Assembly: GCF_000014185.1 (NCBI RefSeq)
Contig: NC_008148.1
Location: 682,001-746,000 of the forward strand
Reading direction: 5' to 3'
DNA: 64,000 nucleotides
Source of the DNA: Rubrobacter xylanophilus DSM 9941
GTDB lineage: Bacteria; Actinomycetota; Rubrobacteria; Rubrobacterales; Rubrobacteraceae
Part shown: positions 22,483 through 29,695 of the stretch, piece by piece
Layout: each line of letters starts with the position of its first letter
Position numbering within the stretch: the stretch's first letter is position 1
Made by a program: the position numbers and the translations under genes
Notes under the pieces: generated by a model
The model's input: the letters and a program-made list of their open reading frames with translations, nothing else
What the model was told of the DNA's origin: nothing
Databases searched by the model: none

Positions 22483-22989
22483 TTGGCGAAGAAGGAAGGC
22501 TGGAGGGGGCGCTTCTACGAGGACTTTGAGGTGGGCGACGTCTACGAGCACCCTCTGGGCAGGACGGTGACCACAACGGACAACATCTGGTTCACCCTCC
22601 TGACCCAGAACAGCGCCCCCATCCACTTCGACCACCACTACGCAAGCCAGACGGAGTTCGGAAGGCCCCTTGTGGACTCCACCTTCACGCTGGCGCTGGT
22701 GACGGGACAGAGCGTGACGGACGTTTCGCAGAACGTGTTTGCCAATTTGGGGTGGGACGAGGTGCGGCTTCCTGCGCCTCTCTTTGAGGGGGATACGGTC
22801 TACTCGCGCTCTGAGGTGCTCTCCAAGCGGGAGTCGCGCAGCCGCCCTGAGGTGGGGATAGTGGAGGTGAGGACGGAGGGCTACAAGCAGGACGGGACGG
22901 TGGTGATCTCTTTCAGGCGCACCCTCATGGTCTACAAGCGCGACCACGCCCCCCGCATACCGTGCCTCAGTCCCCCGGCGCGGGGATGA
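22483..22989 (+). CDS. MaoC-like dehydratase (hotdog fold)
   Basis: This 168-residue single-hotdog protein is of the MaoC / enoyl-CoA hydratase 2 group, with the hydratase motif QNSAPIHFDHHYAS and RPLVDSTFTLALVTGQSV. It probably hydrates a short- or medium-chain enoyl-CoA (or mesaconyl-type substrate); the exact one is unknown. TTG 22483 with AGGAGG 6 bp upstream is preferred to the GTG at 22450. Codon use is more T-rich (ttt, ctt) than its neighbours. The 3' end overlaps the convergent gene by 23 bp, and the last ~15 residues (DHAPRIPCLSPPARG) may be a drifted extension. Confidence 0.8.
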   Translation: MAKKEGWRGRFYEDFEVGDVYEHPLGRTVTTTDNIWFTLLTQNSAPIHFDHHYASQTEFGRPLVDSTFTLALVTGQSVTDVSQNVFANLGWDEVRLPAPLFEGDTVYSRSEVLSKRESRSRPEVGIVEVRTEGYKQDGTVVISFRRTLMVYKRDHAPRIPCLSPPARG

Positions 22990-23734
22990 CCGGCTCTTCG
23001 CCGGGGGCGGGGACCTCGGGCATGGGGACCTCCTCGGGGCGCTCCGTGTCGGGCGTCTCGGGCACGATGGGCCGGACCTCCGGCGTTTCCGGCTCTGCCA
23101 CCGGGGCGCCCCCGGGCTGCGGCGCTGCGCTTTGCCCCGTTCGACGCACCGCGGGAGACCCGCGCGGCGCGGGAGCCGGGGCTCCCTGCGGCGCGGGCGT
23201 CTGCGGCACGTAGACGGCGCTCCGGTTCTCCGGGGCTCGCTGCGGCGCGCCGGAGAGCCCGGCGGCCTGCGGGGCCGCCCGGGAGACGACCGGGGGGGCG
23301 GGCTCCCCGCCGAGGACGGAGGGGCGGGTCTTGCGGGCCGCTGCGACCCGGTCCTCTGCCGGCCTCTCCCCGGCCGGGCAGCGGTCCCACAGCCAGCAGG
23401 AGAGGGTCTTGCCAGCGCCGAGCTCCACCCCGGTCACCGCCGCCAGCCCCACGAGCAGCGACAGCGCCGCGCTGGCCGCCGCGCCAAGCAGGACCCGCCG
23501 CCGGGGGAGCGCGAGCAGGCGGCCCGCCGCGCCCTCCAGGTAGGCCTGTATCAGGGAGGAGGCCGCCGTGATGATCATCACGGCCACCGCCGTCCCCAGC
23601 ACGGTCCCGGCTATGCCGAAGCGCGAGGTGACGAAGGCCGCCACCGCCCCGGCCAGCCCCGTGGCCACCACCTCGGCGGGCCTGATGAGAACCCTCTGCC
23701 TCTTTTTCGCATTGCCCTCTCCGGGGAGACCCAT
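22967..23734 (-). CDS. Membrane protein with long Pro/Ala/Glu-rich outer tail
   Basis: This 255-residue protein is not a family I recognise. Residues ~18-68 and ~78-102 contain hydrophobic helices separated by a basic loop (LLALPRRRVLL). Two cysteines (SCWLWDRC) follow, and the remaining ~130 residues are low-complexity Pro/Ala/Glu (APAPAPRG, PETPDTERPEEVPMPE), which suggests a flexible wall-spanning stalk. A perfect TATAAT -10 lies on this strand at 23775-23780. It is divergent from the first hsp20 and convergent, with a 23-bp overlap, with the MaoC gene. Confidence 0.65.
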   Translation of the reverse strand: MGLPGEGNAKKRQRVLIRPAEVVATGLAGAVAAFVTSRFGIAGTVLGTAVAVMIITAASSLIQAYLEGAAGRLLALPRRRVLLGAAASAALSLLVGLAAVTGVELGAGKTLSCWLWDRCPAGERPAEDRVAAARKTRPSVLGGEPAPPVVSRAAPQAAGLSGAPQRAPENRSAVYVPQTPAPQGAPAPAPRGSPAVRRTGQSAAPQPGGAPVAEPETPEVRPIVPETPDTERPEEVPMPEVPAPGEEPVIPAPGD

Positions 23735-23796
23735 CTCTTTCCGCGATCCGGCGACCCTCCCGATGCCGCCGGGGATTATAAACCCGGCGGCCGGGC

Positions 23797-23825
23797 TTGC
23801 ACCCGCCGCGCGCCCTCGCTAATAA
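23797..23825 (+). promoter_or_regulatory. Sigma-70-like promoter for the first hsp20
   Basis: TTGCAC (23797-23802) and TAATAA (23820-23825) are spaced by 17 bp and lie about 54 bp before the hsp20 ATG. No HAIR or CIRCE inverted repeat is visible here. Confidence 0.5.
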
Positions 23826-23878
23826 CAGAAGTGGAAGGCAGGGAGAGAACCCAAGAGGAGGAAAGGAGGTGATGCGCC

Positions 23879-24358
23879 ATGACGCTCATGAGGCCGATGC
23901 GCGGGCTCTGGGAGCTCAACAGGGAGTTCGAGCGGATGTTCAACGAGCTTGCGGGCAGCCTCTTCGGCGCGCGCAGCCTCCTCTCCTCCGGGCGCGGCAC
24001 CGCGGAGGACGTGTGGGTGCCCGCGCTTGAGATGTACGCCCGCGGCGCGGACCTGGTGATCCGCGCCGACCTGCCCGGGGTGAAGATCGACGACGTCGAC
24101 ATCACCCTGGAGGGCGAGACGCTGACCATCAGCGGCGTGCGCAAGGGCGCGCCCGAGGAGGTCAGCCACTACGTGCGCGAGGTGCCCTACGGTGCCTTCC
24201 GCCGGAGCATCGCCGTCCCGGAGGGCGTCGAGGCCGAGAACATAAAGGCCCGCCTGGAGGATGGCGTGCTCGAGGTAGTGCTGCCCGGGGTCGTGCGCGA
24301 GGCCCAGCCGAAGCGGATCGCCATCGAGGGCGCGACCGCCGAGCAGGCCCAGAGCTGA
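23879..24358 (+). CDS. Hsp20/alpha-crystallin small heat-shock protein (copy 1)
   Basis: This 159-residue ATP-independent holdase binds unfolding proteins. The alpha-crystallin domain runs from about residue 43 (WVPALEMYARGADLVIRADLPGV) to 140, with DDVDITLEGETLTISG, YGAFRRSIAVPEGVE and the end strand DGVLEVVLPGV. A short C-terminal tail follows. The start follows AAAGGAGGTGATG closely. It is the first gene of a heat-shock island that includes a sigma factor, a second hsp20 and a Clp ATPase. Confidence 0.93.
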   Translation: MTLMRPMRGLWELNREFERMFNELAGSLFGARSLLSSGRGTAEDVWVPALEMYARGADLVIRADLPGVKIDDVDITLEGETLTISGVRKGAPEEVSHYVREVPYGAFRRSIAVPEGVEAENIKARLEDGVLEVVLPGVVREAQPKRIAIEGATAEQAQS

Positions 24359-24489
24359 GCCTCGCCGCAGGACCCTGACGCCGGCCGCGGGACCTTCGGC
24401 GTGAGGGTTGTCCGGGCCCCGCCCCCCCGGCGGAGGCCAGGCCCCGCCCGGCTCAGTCGGGCTCGCCGGGTCCCGCGGGCCGGCTCTTC

Positions 24490-24519
24490 TTGTTTACGGT
24501 TCTCCTCCCGAGGTATACA
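24490..24519 (+). promoter_or_regulatory. Promoter candidate for the sigma factor gene
   Basis: TTGTTT (24490-24495) and TATACA (24514-24519) are separated by 18 bp. The predicted start would leave a ~48-nt leader before the ATG at 24574. Confidence 0.5.
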
Positions 24520-24573
24520 TTGTCCCGGGAGCCCGGCGCGCCGGGCGGGCTCATCCTTTTCTCTCTGTGCGCG

Positions 24574-25344
24574 ATGGACGGGACGCTGGAACAGGCGCTG
24601 CTGGAGAGGGCGGCCTCCGGGGACCGGGAGGCCCGCAGGCGGGTCATCGAGTCCCACCTGGGGCTCGCCGCCGCCCTCGCCCGCCGCTACGCCCGCCGGT
24701 GGGTGGTCCCGTTCGAGGACCTTTTGCAGGAGGGGGCGCTGGCGCTGGTGCACGCGGTGGACCACTACGACCCCTCGCGCGGGATGCGGTTCTCCACCTA
24801 CGCCACCTGGTGGGTGAAGCAGGCGATAAGGCGGGCGGCGATGGCCTACGCCCGGCCGATGCGGGTCCCGGAGCGGACGTGGAGGCTCTCCGAGCGGCTC
24901 GCGGAGGCGGAGCGGGAGCTGCGGGCGGAGCTCGGGCGCGAGATAGAGGACCGGGACCTGCGCTCCGGGCTCGGCTGGTCCGAGGAGGAGCTCTCCGAGG
25001 TCCGGCGCGCCATGGGGCCCGTGGTCTCGCTCGAGTCCCCGGTGGGCGAGGAAGAGGAGGACGTGCTGGGGGACCTGGTCGCGGACGAGAACGCCGAGGA
25101 CCCGGCGGAGCTCGCGGCCCGCAACGACGCCCGCCGCCGCCTGGCCCACGCCCTCTCGGCCCTGCCCCGCCGGGAGCGGGCGGTGCTCGCCGGCCGCTAC
25201 GGGCTCACCGGCGAGCCGCGCACCTTCGTGGACCTGGGCCGGGAGCTGGGGGTCTCCCGCGAGCGGGCCCGCCAGCTGGAGCGCGCCGCCGCCGAGCGCC
25301 TGCGCGAGCACGGGCGCAGGCTCGGCCTCGAGCCCTCCTTCTAG
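24574..25344 (+). CDS. RNA polymerase sigma factor, sigma-70 family (short, RpoD/RpoH-like)
   Basis: This 256-residue sigma factor has region 2 (SHLGLAAALARRYARR, FEDLLQEGALALVHAVDHYDPSRGMRFSTYATWWVKQAIRRA), region 3 (MRVPERTWRLSERLAEAE) and region 4 (LPRRERAVLAGRYGL ... LGRELGVSRERARQLERAA). Region 1.1 is absent, so it is a group-2/3 factor and not the housekeeping one. Its place between two hsp20 genes suggests control of a stress regulon, but the promoter it reads is unknown. The ATG at 24574 is chosen behind a plausible promoter. Its end overlaps the convergent gene by 4 bp. Confidence 0.88.
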   Translation: MDGTLEQALLERAASGDREARRRVIESHLGLAAALARRYARRWVVPFEDLLQEGALALVHAVDHYDPSRGMRFSTYATWWVKQAIRRAAMAYARPMRVPERTWRLSERLAEAERELRAELGREIEDRDLRSGLGWSEEELSEVRRAMGPVVSLESPVGEEEEDVLGDLVADENAEDPAELAARNDARRRLAHALSALPRRERAVLAGRYGLTGEPRTFVDLGRELGVSRERARQLERAAAERLREHGRRLGLEPSF

Positions 25345-25715
25345 CCCCCTCCGGGTCCCGGGGGGGAGACGTTCCCCTCCTCGTCCAGCGCCCCGAAGAT
25401 GGGCTCCCCCTCGTCCCCGAGCGCCAGGAACATCCTCTCGCGGCCCCGCCGGTCCACCAGCGAGAGCCCGCAGTGCACGTGCTCCCGGGAGGGCTTTATG
25501 GCTAGGATGATCTCGGCCTCGTTCTCGGTGTCCTTGAGCACCACGTAGGGCTCGTCGGTCCGCGGGTTTATCCCCACGGAGGCCGCAACGTGCCCCCGGC
25601 CGTTGAGCACGTGCACCCCGGGCATCTCGTCCGAGCCGGCGGACAGCCGGATCCTGACCCTCCCCTCGCCGTCGGTGATCTCCAGCCGCCGCGCCCTGAT
25701 AACGCCCTCTTCCAT
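25341..25715 (-). CDS. Small beta-repeat protein, function unknown
   Basis: This ~124-residue protein consists of short beta-strand units of the form 'D-G-x-R-I-R-L' (EITDGEGRVRIRLSAG, VLNGRGHVAASVGI, LVDRRGRERMFLALGDEGEPIFGALDEEGN). This is a repeat style seen in uncharacterised bacterial proteins of this kind. No enzyme motif is visible. ATG 25715 is preferred because GGAGGGAG lies just upstream; an earlier frame to 25823 is open. It sits convergently behind the sigma gene with a 4-bp overlap; whether it acts as an anti-sigma partner is unknown. Confidence 0.6.
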   Translation of the reverse strand: MEEGVIRARRLEITDGEGRVRIRLSAGSDEMPGVHVLNGRGHVAASVGINPRTDEPYVVLKDTENEAEIILAIKPSREHVHCGLSLVDRRGRERMFLALGDEGEPIFGALDEEGNVSPPGPGGG

Positions 25716-25816
25716 CTCTCCCTCCAAAGCTCCGCCGACCTTCCCGCCCAACATCCTACCCCGCCGCCCCGCCCGCCACGCCGGCTCGCACCGCAAAGAA
25801 GATCTAACGTCACTAG

Positions 25817-25844
25817 TTGACATAATCGTAAAATGGTGTACTAA
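25817..25844 (+). promoter_or_regulatory. Promoter of the second hsp20 with consensus -35
   Basis: A perfect TTGACA (25817-25822) is followed after 16 bp by TACTAA (25839-25844). The expected start near 25851 gives a ~150-nt leader that contains the tandem repeats. Confidence 0.6.
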
Positions 25845-25853
25845 GATCTTTAT

Positions 25854-25893
25854 GGCAACGGAATGCCTTCCGGGGCAACGGAATGCCTTCCGG
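25854..25893 (+). repeat. Perfect 20-bp tandem duplication, each unit a small hairpin
   Basis: GGCAACGGAATGCCTTCCGG occurs twice without a gap (25854-25873 and 25874-25893). Each unit contains CGGAA-TGCC-TTCCG, a 5-bp stem with a 4-nt loop. Each CCTTCC could instead pair with the GGGAGG of the hsp20 ribosome-binding site at 25987-25992, with one G-U pair. The repeats lie in the predicted 5' leader. Confidence 0.9.
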
Positions 25894-26000
25894 AATACGA
25901 GGATCTTTTGGAGTAGTGACCCGGTTGTGTTTGGTGAGGCTTGAGGCCGGGTAAGCTGGTGCAGGGTTTGAGTAGTCGGCGAGAAAGGGAGGTGGAGGCC

Positions 26001-26459
26001 ATGTCGCTCAGTCCGTTCAGGGGCTTCTTCGACTTCCAGAACGAGATGAACCGGATGTTCGACGAGGTCTTTCGGGGGCTTGCGCGCCGTTCCAGGGGCG
26101 AGGCGGAGCGGCGTTTCGAGTGGTCGCCGGCGGTGGACGTCTTCAGCCGGGACGGGGACCTCGTGATCAAGGCCGAGCTCCCCGGGGTGCGTCGGGAGGA
26201 CGTGGACATAACGCTGCAGGACGGGGTTCTCACCATCTCCGGCGAGCGCAGGGCCAGCCGGGAGGAGGAGCGGGGCGAGGGGTACCTCGTCCGGGAGAGG
26301 CTCTACGGCTCCTTCCGGCGCAGCTTCCAGCTGCCTGAGGGGGTGGACGAGAGCGGGATCCAGGCGCGCTTCGAGGACGGGGTGCTCGAGGTAACCGTGC
26401 GGGGTGCGGCCCGGGAGACTCAGCCCAAGAGGATCCAGATAGAGGGTCCCGGCGCCTAG
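26001..26459 (+). CDS. Hsp20/alpha-crystallin small heat-shock protein (copy 2)
   Basis: This 152-residue small heat-shock protein has the N-terminal helix pattern FFDFQNEMNRMFDEVFRGL. The crystallin domain runs from about residue 38 (WSPAVDVFSRDGDLVIKAELPGVRREDVDITLQDGVLTISGER) to YGSFRRSFQLPEGVDE and DGVLEVTVRG. The C-terminal tail is QPKRIQIEG, shared with copy 1 (QPKRIAIEG). The ATG at 26001 sits behind a long GGGAGGTGGAGG site and is preferred over an upstream frame extension. It has a long leader with two hairpins and is followed by a strong hairpin before the Clp gene. Confidence 0.93.
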   Translation: MSLSPFRGFFDFQNEMNRMFDEVFRGLARRSRGEAERRFEWSPAVDVFSRDGDLVIKAELPGVRREDVDITLQDGVLTISGERRASREEERGEGYLVRERLYGSFRRSFQLPEGVDESGIQARFEDGVLEVTVRGAARETQPKRIQIEGPGA

Positions 26460-26480
26460 GGCGGACGCCGGGAGGTTTTG

Positions 26481-26507
26481 CGCGGGAGGGGCCCGGCCCC
26501 TCCCGCG
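26481..26507 (+). terminator. 12-bp GC hairpin between hsp20 copy 2 and the Clp gene
   Basis: Bases 26481-26492 pair perfectly with 26496-26507 around a 3-nt loop. It lies 21 bp after the hsp20 stop and about 60 bp before the Clp start. Without a T-run it may act as a partial terminator or an mRNA-stabilising element. Confidence 0.6.
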
Positions 26508-26567
26508 GGGATGCAGCAGGACGCTCTCTCCGAGCGGTCAGAGAGTTACAAAGGAGGCAGGCGACGG

Positions 26568-29228
26568 ATGGGACAGAGAAGGGTTTGCAGGGTCTGCGGC
26601 AGGCCGGCGACGGTAACGATCCGCAGGATCATACCCGGCGAGCCGCCCCGGGTGGAGTACTACTGCGAGGAGCACGCGGCGCAGGCCCGGGGCGGGCGCT
26701 CGCCCTTCGGCGGGGGCGGCAGCCTCTTCGACCAGTTCTTCAACCGGTTCTTCGAGGAGGAACCCTTCGGGGGTAGGGCCGCGGTGCCCTCCGGCGGCCG
26801 GAGGGCCGAGCAGGTGGACGTCACCCAGTTCTTCTCCGAGAGCACCAACGAGCTCTTGCAGCGGGCGGCGCAGCAGGCCATGGAGTGGGGCAGCCTCGAC
26901 CTCGGCAGCGAGCACCTGCTCCACGGGGCGCTCGGGGACGAGGTCGTGCGGCGGGTGCTCGAGCGGGCCGACGCCGACCCCGACGCCATAAGGCGCCAGA
27001 TCGAGGAGGAGGTCGAGAAGGCCGGGCGCAAGGACGTGGCCCCCTCCCTCTCCCCGGAGGCCAAGCGGGCGCTCCTCGCCGCCTACGAGGAGTCGCAGGA
27101 GCTCGGCGCCTCCTACATCGGGCCCGAGCACATCCTGCTCGCGCTCGCCCGGGACGAAGACTCCGAGGCCGGGCGGATGCTGCGGCGCTTCGGGCTCTCG
27201 CACACCCGGCTGCGCGGGGCCGTGGTGCGCGGTGTGGACGAGGGCGGGGGCGTGCGGGAGGCCCCCAGCGACACCCCCACCCTCGACGAGTACAGCCGCG
27301 ACCTCACCCGGATGGCCCGGGAAGGCAAGCTCGACCCCGTCGTCGGGCGCTCCGAGGAGATAGAGACCACCATCGAGATCCTCTCGCGCCGGACCAAGAA
27401 CAACCCCGTGCTCATCGGCGACCCGGGCGTCGGCAAGACCGCCATCGTCGAGGGCATAGCCCAGAGGATCGTCAACGGCGAGGTGCCCGAGACCCTCGCC
27501 GGCAAGCGGGTCCTGGCGCTCGACCTCGCCGGGATGGTCGCCGGGACCAAGTACCGCGGCGAGTTCGAGGAGCGCCTCAAGAAGGTCATAGACGAGATCC
27601 GCGAGCACTCCGACGAGCTGATCATCTTCATCGACGAGCTGCACACCGTGGTGGGCGCGGGGGCCGCCGAGGGGGCCATGGACGCCTCCAACATGCTCAA
27701 GCCCGCGCTCGCCCGCGGCGAGCTGCACGTCATCGGGGCCACCACCATAGACGAGTACCGCAAGAACATCGAGAAGGACGCCGCGCTCGAGCGGCGCTTC
27801 CAGCCGGTCCTGGTGAGCGAGCCCTCCGTGGAGGAGACCGTGGAGATCCTCACCGGGCTCAAGGACCGCTACGAGGCCCATCACGGCGTGAAGATCTCCG
27901 AGGAGGCCATCGTAGCCGCCGCCGAGCTCTCCGACCGCTACATCACCGACCGGTTCCTGCCGGACAAGGCCATAGACCTCATGGACCAGGCGGCGGCGCG
28001 GGTCAAGCTCCGCTCCCGGACCAAGCCCGAGGACGCCCGGGAGATAGAGGAGGAGATAAAGAAGCTGCAGCGGGAGAAGGACCGGGCCGTCTCCGCCGAG
28101 GACTACCGGCGCGCCCAGGAGCTGAAGGGCCAGATCCAGGAGCTCAAGGACCGGCTCGGGGCCTACCGGGCCGGCGGGCGCGGGGCGCCGGAGGTGACCG
28201 CCGAGGACATCGCCGAGGTGGTGAGCCGCCAGACCGGCATACCGGTCTCTCAGCTCACCCAGGAGGAGCGCGAGCGGCTGCTGCGGCTCGAGGAGCGGCT
28301 GCACGAGCGGGTCGTCGGCCAGGACGAGGCCGTCGAGGCCGTCGCCGAGGCCATAAGGCGCGCCCGGGCCGGGCTCTCCGACCCCAACCGCCCCATCGGC
28401 TCCTTCCTCTTCCTCGGGCCCACGGGCGTGGGGAAGACGGAGCTTGCGCGCACGCTCGCCGAGGCGCTCTTCGGCGACGAGGCGGCGATGGTGCGCATCG
28501 ACATGAGCGAGTTCCAGGAGCGGCACACCGTCTCGCGGCTGGTGGGCGCGCCCCCGGGCTACGTGGGCTACGAGGAGGCCGGGCAGCTCACCGAGGCCGT
28601 CAGGCGCAGGCCCTACTCCGTGCTGCTGCTGGACGAGATAGAGAAGGCCCACCCCGACGTCTTCAACCTCCTCTTGCAGATCCTGGACGAGGGGCGCCTC
28701 ACCGACGCCCAGGGCCGGACGGTGGACTTCAAGAACACCGTCATCATCATGACCAGCAACCTCGGGGCCGAGAGGATCCAGGCGCACGCCCGCAGGAAGG
28801 AGTCCTTCGAGGAGCTCAAGGAGGACATGATGCAGATCGTGCGCCGTTCCTTCAGGCCCGAGTTCATAAACCGGATAGACGAGATCATCATCTTCAGGGC
28901 CCTGAGCCGGGAGCAGATCCTGGAGATAGCCCGCCTGCTCCTGGAGCGCACCAGGCGGCGCCTCAAGGCCCAGGACATAGAGGTGGAGTTCACCGACGCC
29001 GCCGTGGAGCACATCGCCGGCGAGGGCTTCGACCCCGAGTTCGGGGCCAGGCCCCTCAGGCGCACCATCCAGCGGCAGGTGGACAACGAGCTCTCCAGGC
29101 TGCTCCTCGAGGGCTCCGTGGAGCCCGGCGACAGGGTGGTGGTCGGCGCCGAGGACGGCCGCCTGACCTTCGAGGTGCAGAAGGAGGCGGCCGCCGCCGT
29201 CGGCGAGCGCGACGGGCGCGGGGAGTGA
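26568..29228 (+). CDS. Clp/Hsp100 ATPase with N-terminal zinc finger, ClpC/ClpE-like but without an evident ClpP-docking loop
   Basis: This 886-residue AAA+ protein has several parts in order. First comes a short zinc-finger-like segment (CRVCG ... YYCEEH) and a Phe-rich linker (FDQFFNRFF). A double Clp_N repeat follows, then AAA domain 1 ([17 protein letters not shown]). A short middle domain with a UVR-type motif ([20 protein letters not shown]) leads to AAA domain 2 ([22 protein letters not shown]) and the C-terminal D2-small domain. The short M-domain is ClpC/ClpE-like, not ClpB-like. Between TSNLG and FRPEFINR the segment is short, and I find no [LIV]-G-[FL] tripeptide, so ClpP docking is doubtful. 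AAAGGAGG precedes the ATG. It is 7 bp from a histone-fold gene. Confidence 0.9.
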   Translation: MGQRRVCRVCGRPATVTIRRIIPGEPPRVEYYCEEHAAQARGGRSPFGGGGSLFDQFFNRFFEEEPFGGRAAVPSGGRRAEQVDVTQFFSESTNELLQRAAQQAMEWGSLDLGSEHLLHGALGDEVVRRVLERADADPDAIRRQIEEEVEKAGRKDVAPSLSPEAKRALLAAYEESQELGASYIGPEHILLALARDEDSEAGRMLRRFGLSHTRLRGAVVRGVDEGGGVREAPSDTPTLDEYSRDLTRMAREGKLDPVVGRSEEIETTIEILSRRTKNNPVLIGDPGVGKTAIVEGIAQRIVNGEVPETLAGKRVLALDLAGMVAGTKYRGEFEERLKKVIDEIREHSDELIIFIDELHTVVGAGAAEGAMDASNMLKPALARGELHVIGATTIDEYRKNIEKDAALERRFQPVLVSEPSVEETVEILTGLKDRYEAHHGVKISEEAIVAAAELSDRYITDRFLPDKAIDLMDQAAARVKLRSRTKPEDAREIEEEIKKLQREKDRAVSAEDYRRAQELKGQIQELKDRLGAYRAGGRGAPEVTAEDIAEVVSRQTGIPVSQLTQEERERLLRLEERLHERVVGQDEAVEAVAEAIRRARAGLSDPNRPIGSFLFLGPTGVGKTELARTLAEALFGDEAAMVRIDMSEFQERHTVSRLVGAPPGYVGYEEAGQLTEAVRRRPYSVLLLDEIEKAHPDVFNLLLQILDEGRLTDAQGRTVDFKNTVIIMTSNLGAERIQAHARRKESFEELKEDMMQIVRRSFRPEFINRIDEIIIFRALSREQILEIARLLLERTRRRLKAQDIEVEFTDAAVEHIAGEGFDPEFGARPLRRTIQRQVDNELSRLLLEGSVEPGDRVVVGAEDGRLTFEVQKEAAAAVGERDGRGE

Positions 29229-29235
29229 GCCCGGG

Positions 29236-29685
29236 ATGGCCGTGATAGGCGTGAGCCGGTTCGAGCGGCTCTTCAGGGCCGCCGCCGGGCTCGACGTGGA
29301 CAAGGACGACCTCAAGCGCTACAGCGACTTCGTCAACAAAAAGCTCTACGATCTGCTGCTCGTGGGGCAGGCCGCCGCCAGCGCGAACGGCCGGGACGTC
29401 ATAGAGCCCTGGGACCTCCCCATAACCAGGGGGCTCGAGGAGAGCATCGACGAGTTCAGGGGACTGGAGGAGGAGCTGGAGCTGCGCCCGATACTGGAGC
29501 AGCTCGCCGCCCTCCCGCCCCTCCGCCTGGACTACTCCGCGGAGACCGAGGGCCGGTTCCCCGAGATCGTCGGCGGCCTGAGCCTGGCGCTGGCCCGCAC
29601 CTTCCGGCTGCTCGACCCGGAGGTGAAGAACCCCCGCAGCGAGCACTGGGAGCGGGCCTTCCGCGTCTTCGACCTGCTGCTCTAG
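29236..29685 (+). CDS. DUF1931 histone-fold protein
   Basis: This 149-residue protein matches the DUF1931 family, whose Aquifex member (Aq_328) has a double histone fold. The first half (VSRFERLFRAAAGLDVDKDDLKRYSDFVNKKLYDLL, then ANGRDVIEPWDLPITRGLEES) reads as one histone-like helix-strap-helix unit. The second half (LEQLAALPPLRLDYSAETEGRFPEIVGGLSLALARTFRLL) reads as another. DNA binding is not established for the family. It is 7 bp after the Clp gene and 10 bp before a membrane protease, so it is cotranscribed with proteostasis genes. Confidence 0.85.
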   Translation: MAVIGVSRFERLFRAAAGLDVDKDDLKRYSDFVNKKLYDLLLVGQAAASANGRDVIEPWDLPITRGLEESIDEFRGLEEELELRPILEQLAALPPLRLDYSAETEGRFPEIVGGLSLALARTFRLLDPEVKNPRSEHWERAFRVFDLLL

Positions 29686-29695
29686 CGGAGGAGAG

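Noticed and set aside
24401-25505. Alternative long frames overlapping the sigma factor gene
   Set aside because: They are frame shadows; the sigma factor frame carries regions 2-4 intact and has a promoter directly upstream.
23735-26000. HAIR (HspR) or CIRCE (HrcA) repeats before the two hsp20 genes
   Set aside because: CTTGAG-like words occur near 25935 and 25970 but in direct, not inverted, order. No CTTGAGT/ACTCAAG or TTAGCACTC/GAGTGCTAA pair is present.
26538-29315. A 925-codon open frame antisense to the Clp gene
   Set aside because: Long open frames antisense to genes are expected at this GC content. The sense strand encodes an intact AAA+ protein with all motifs.
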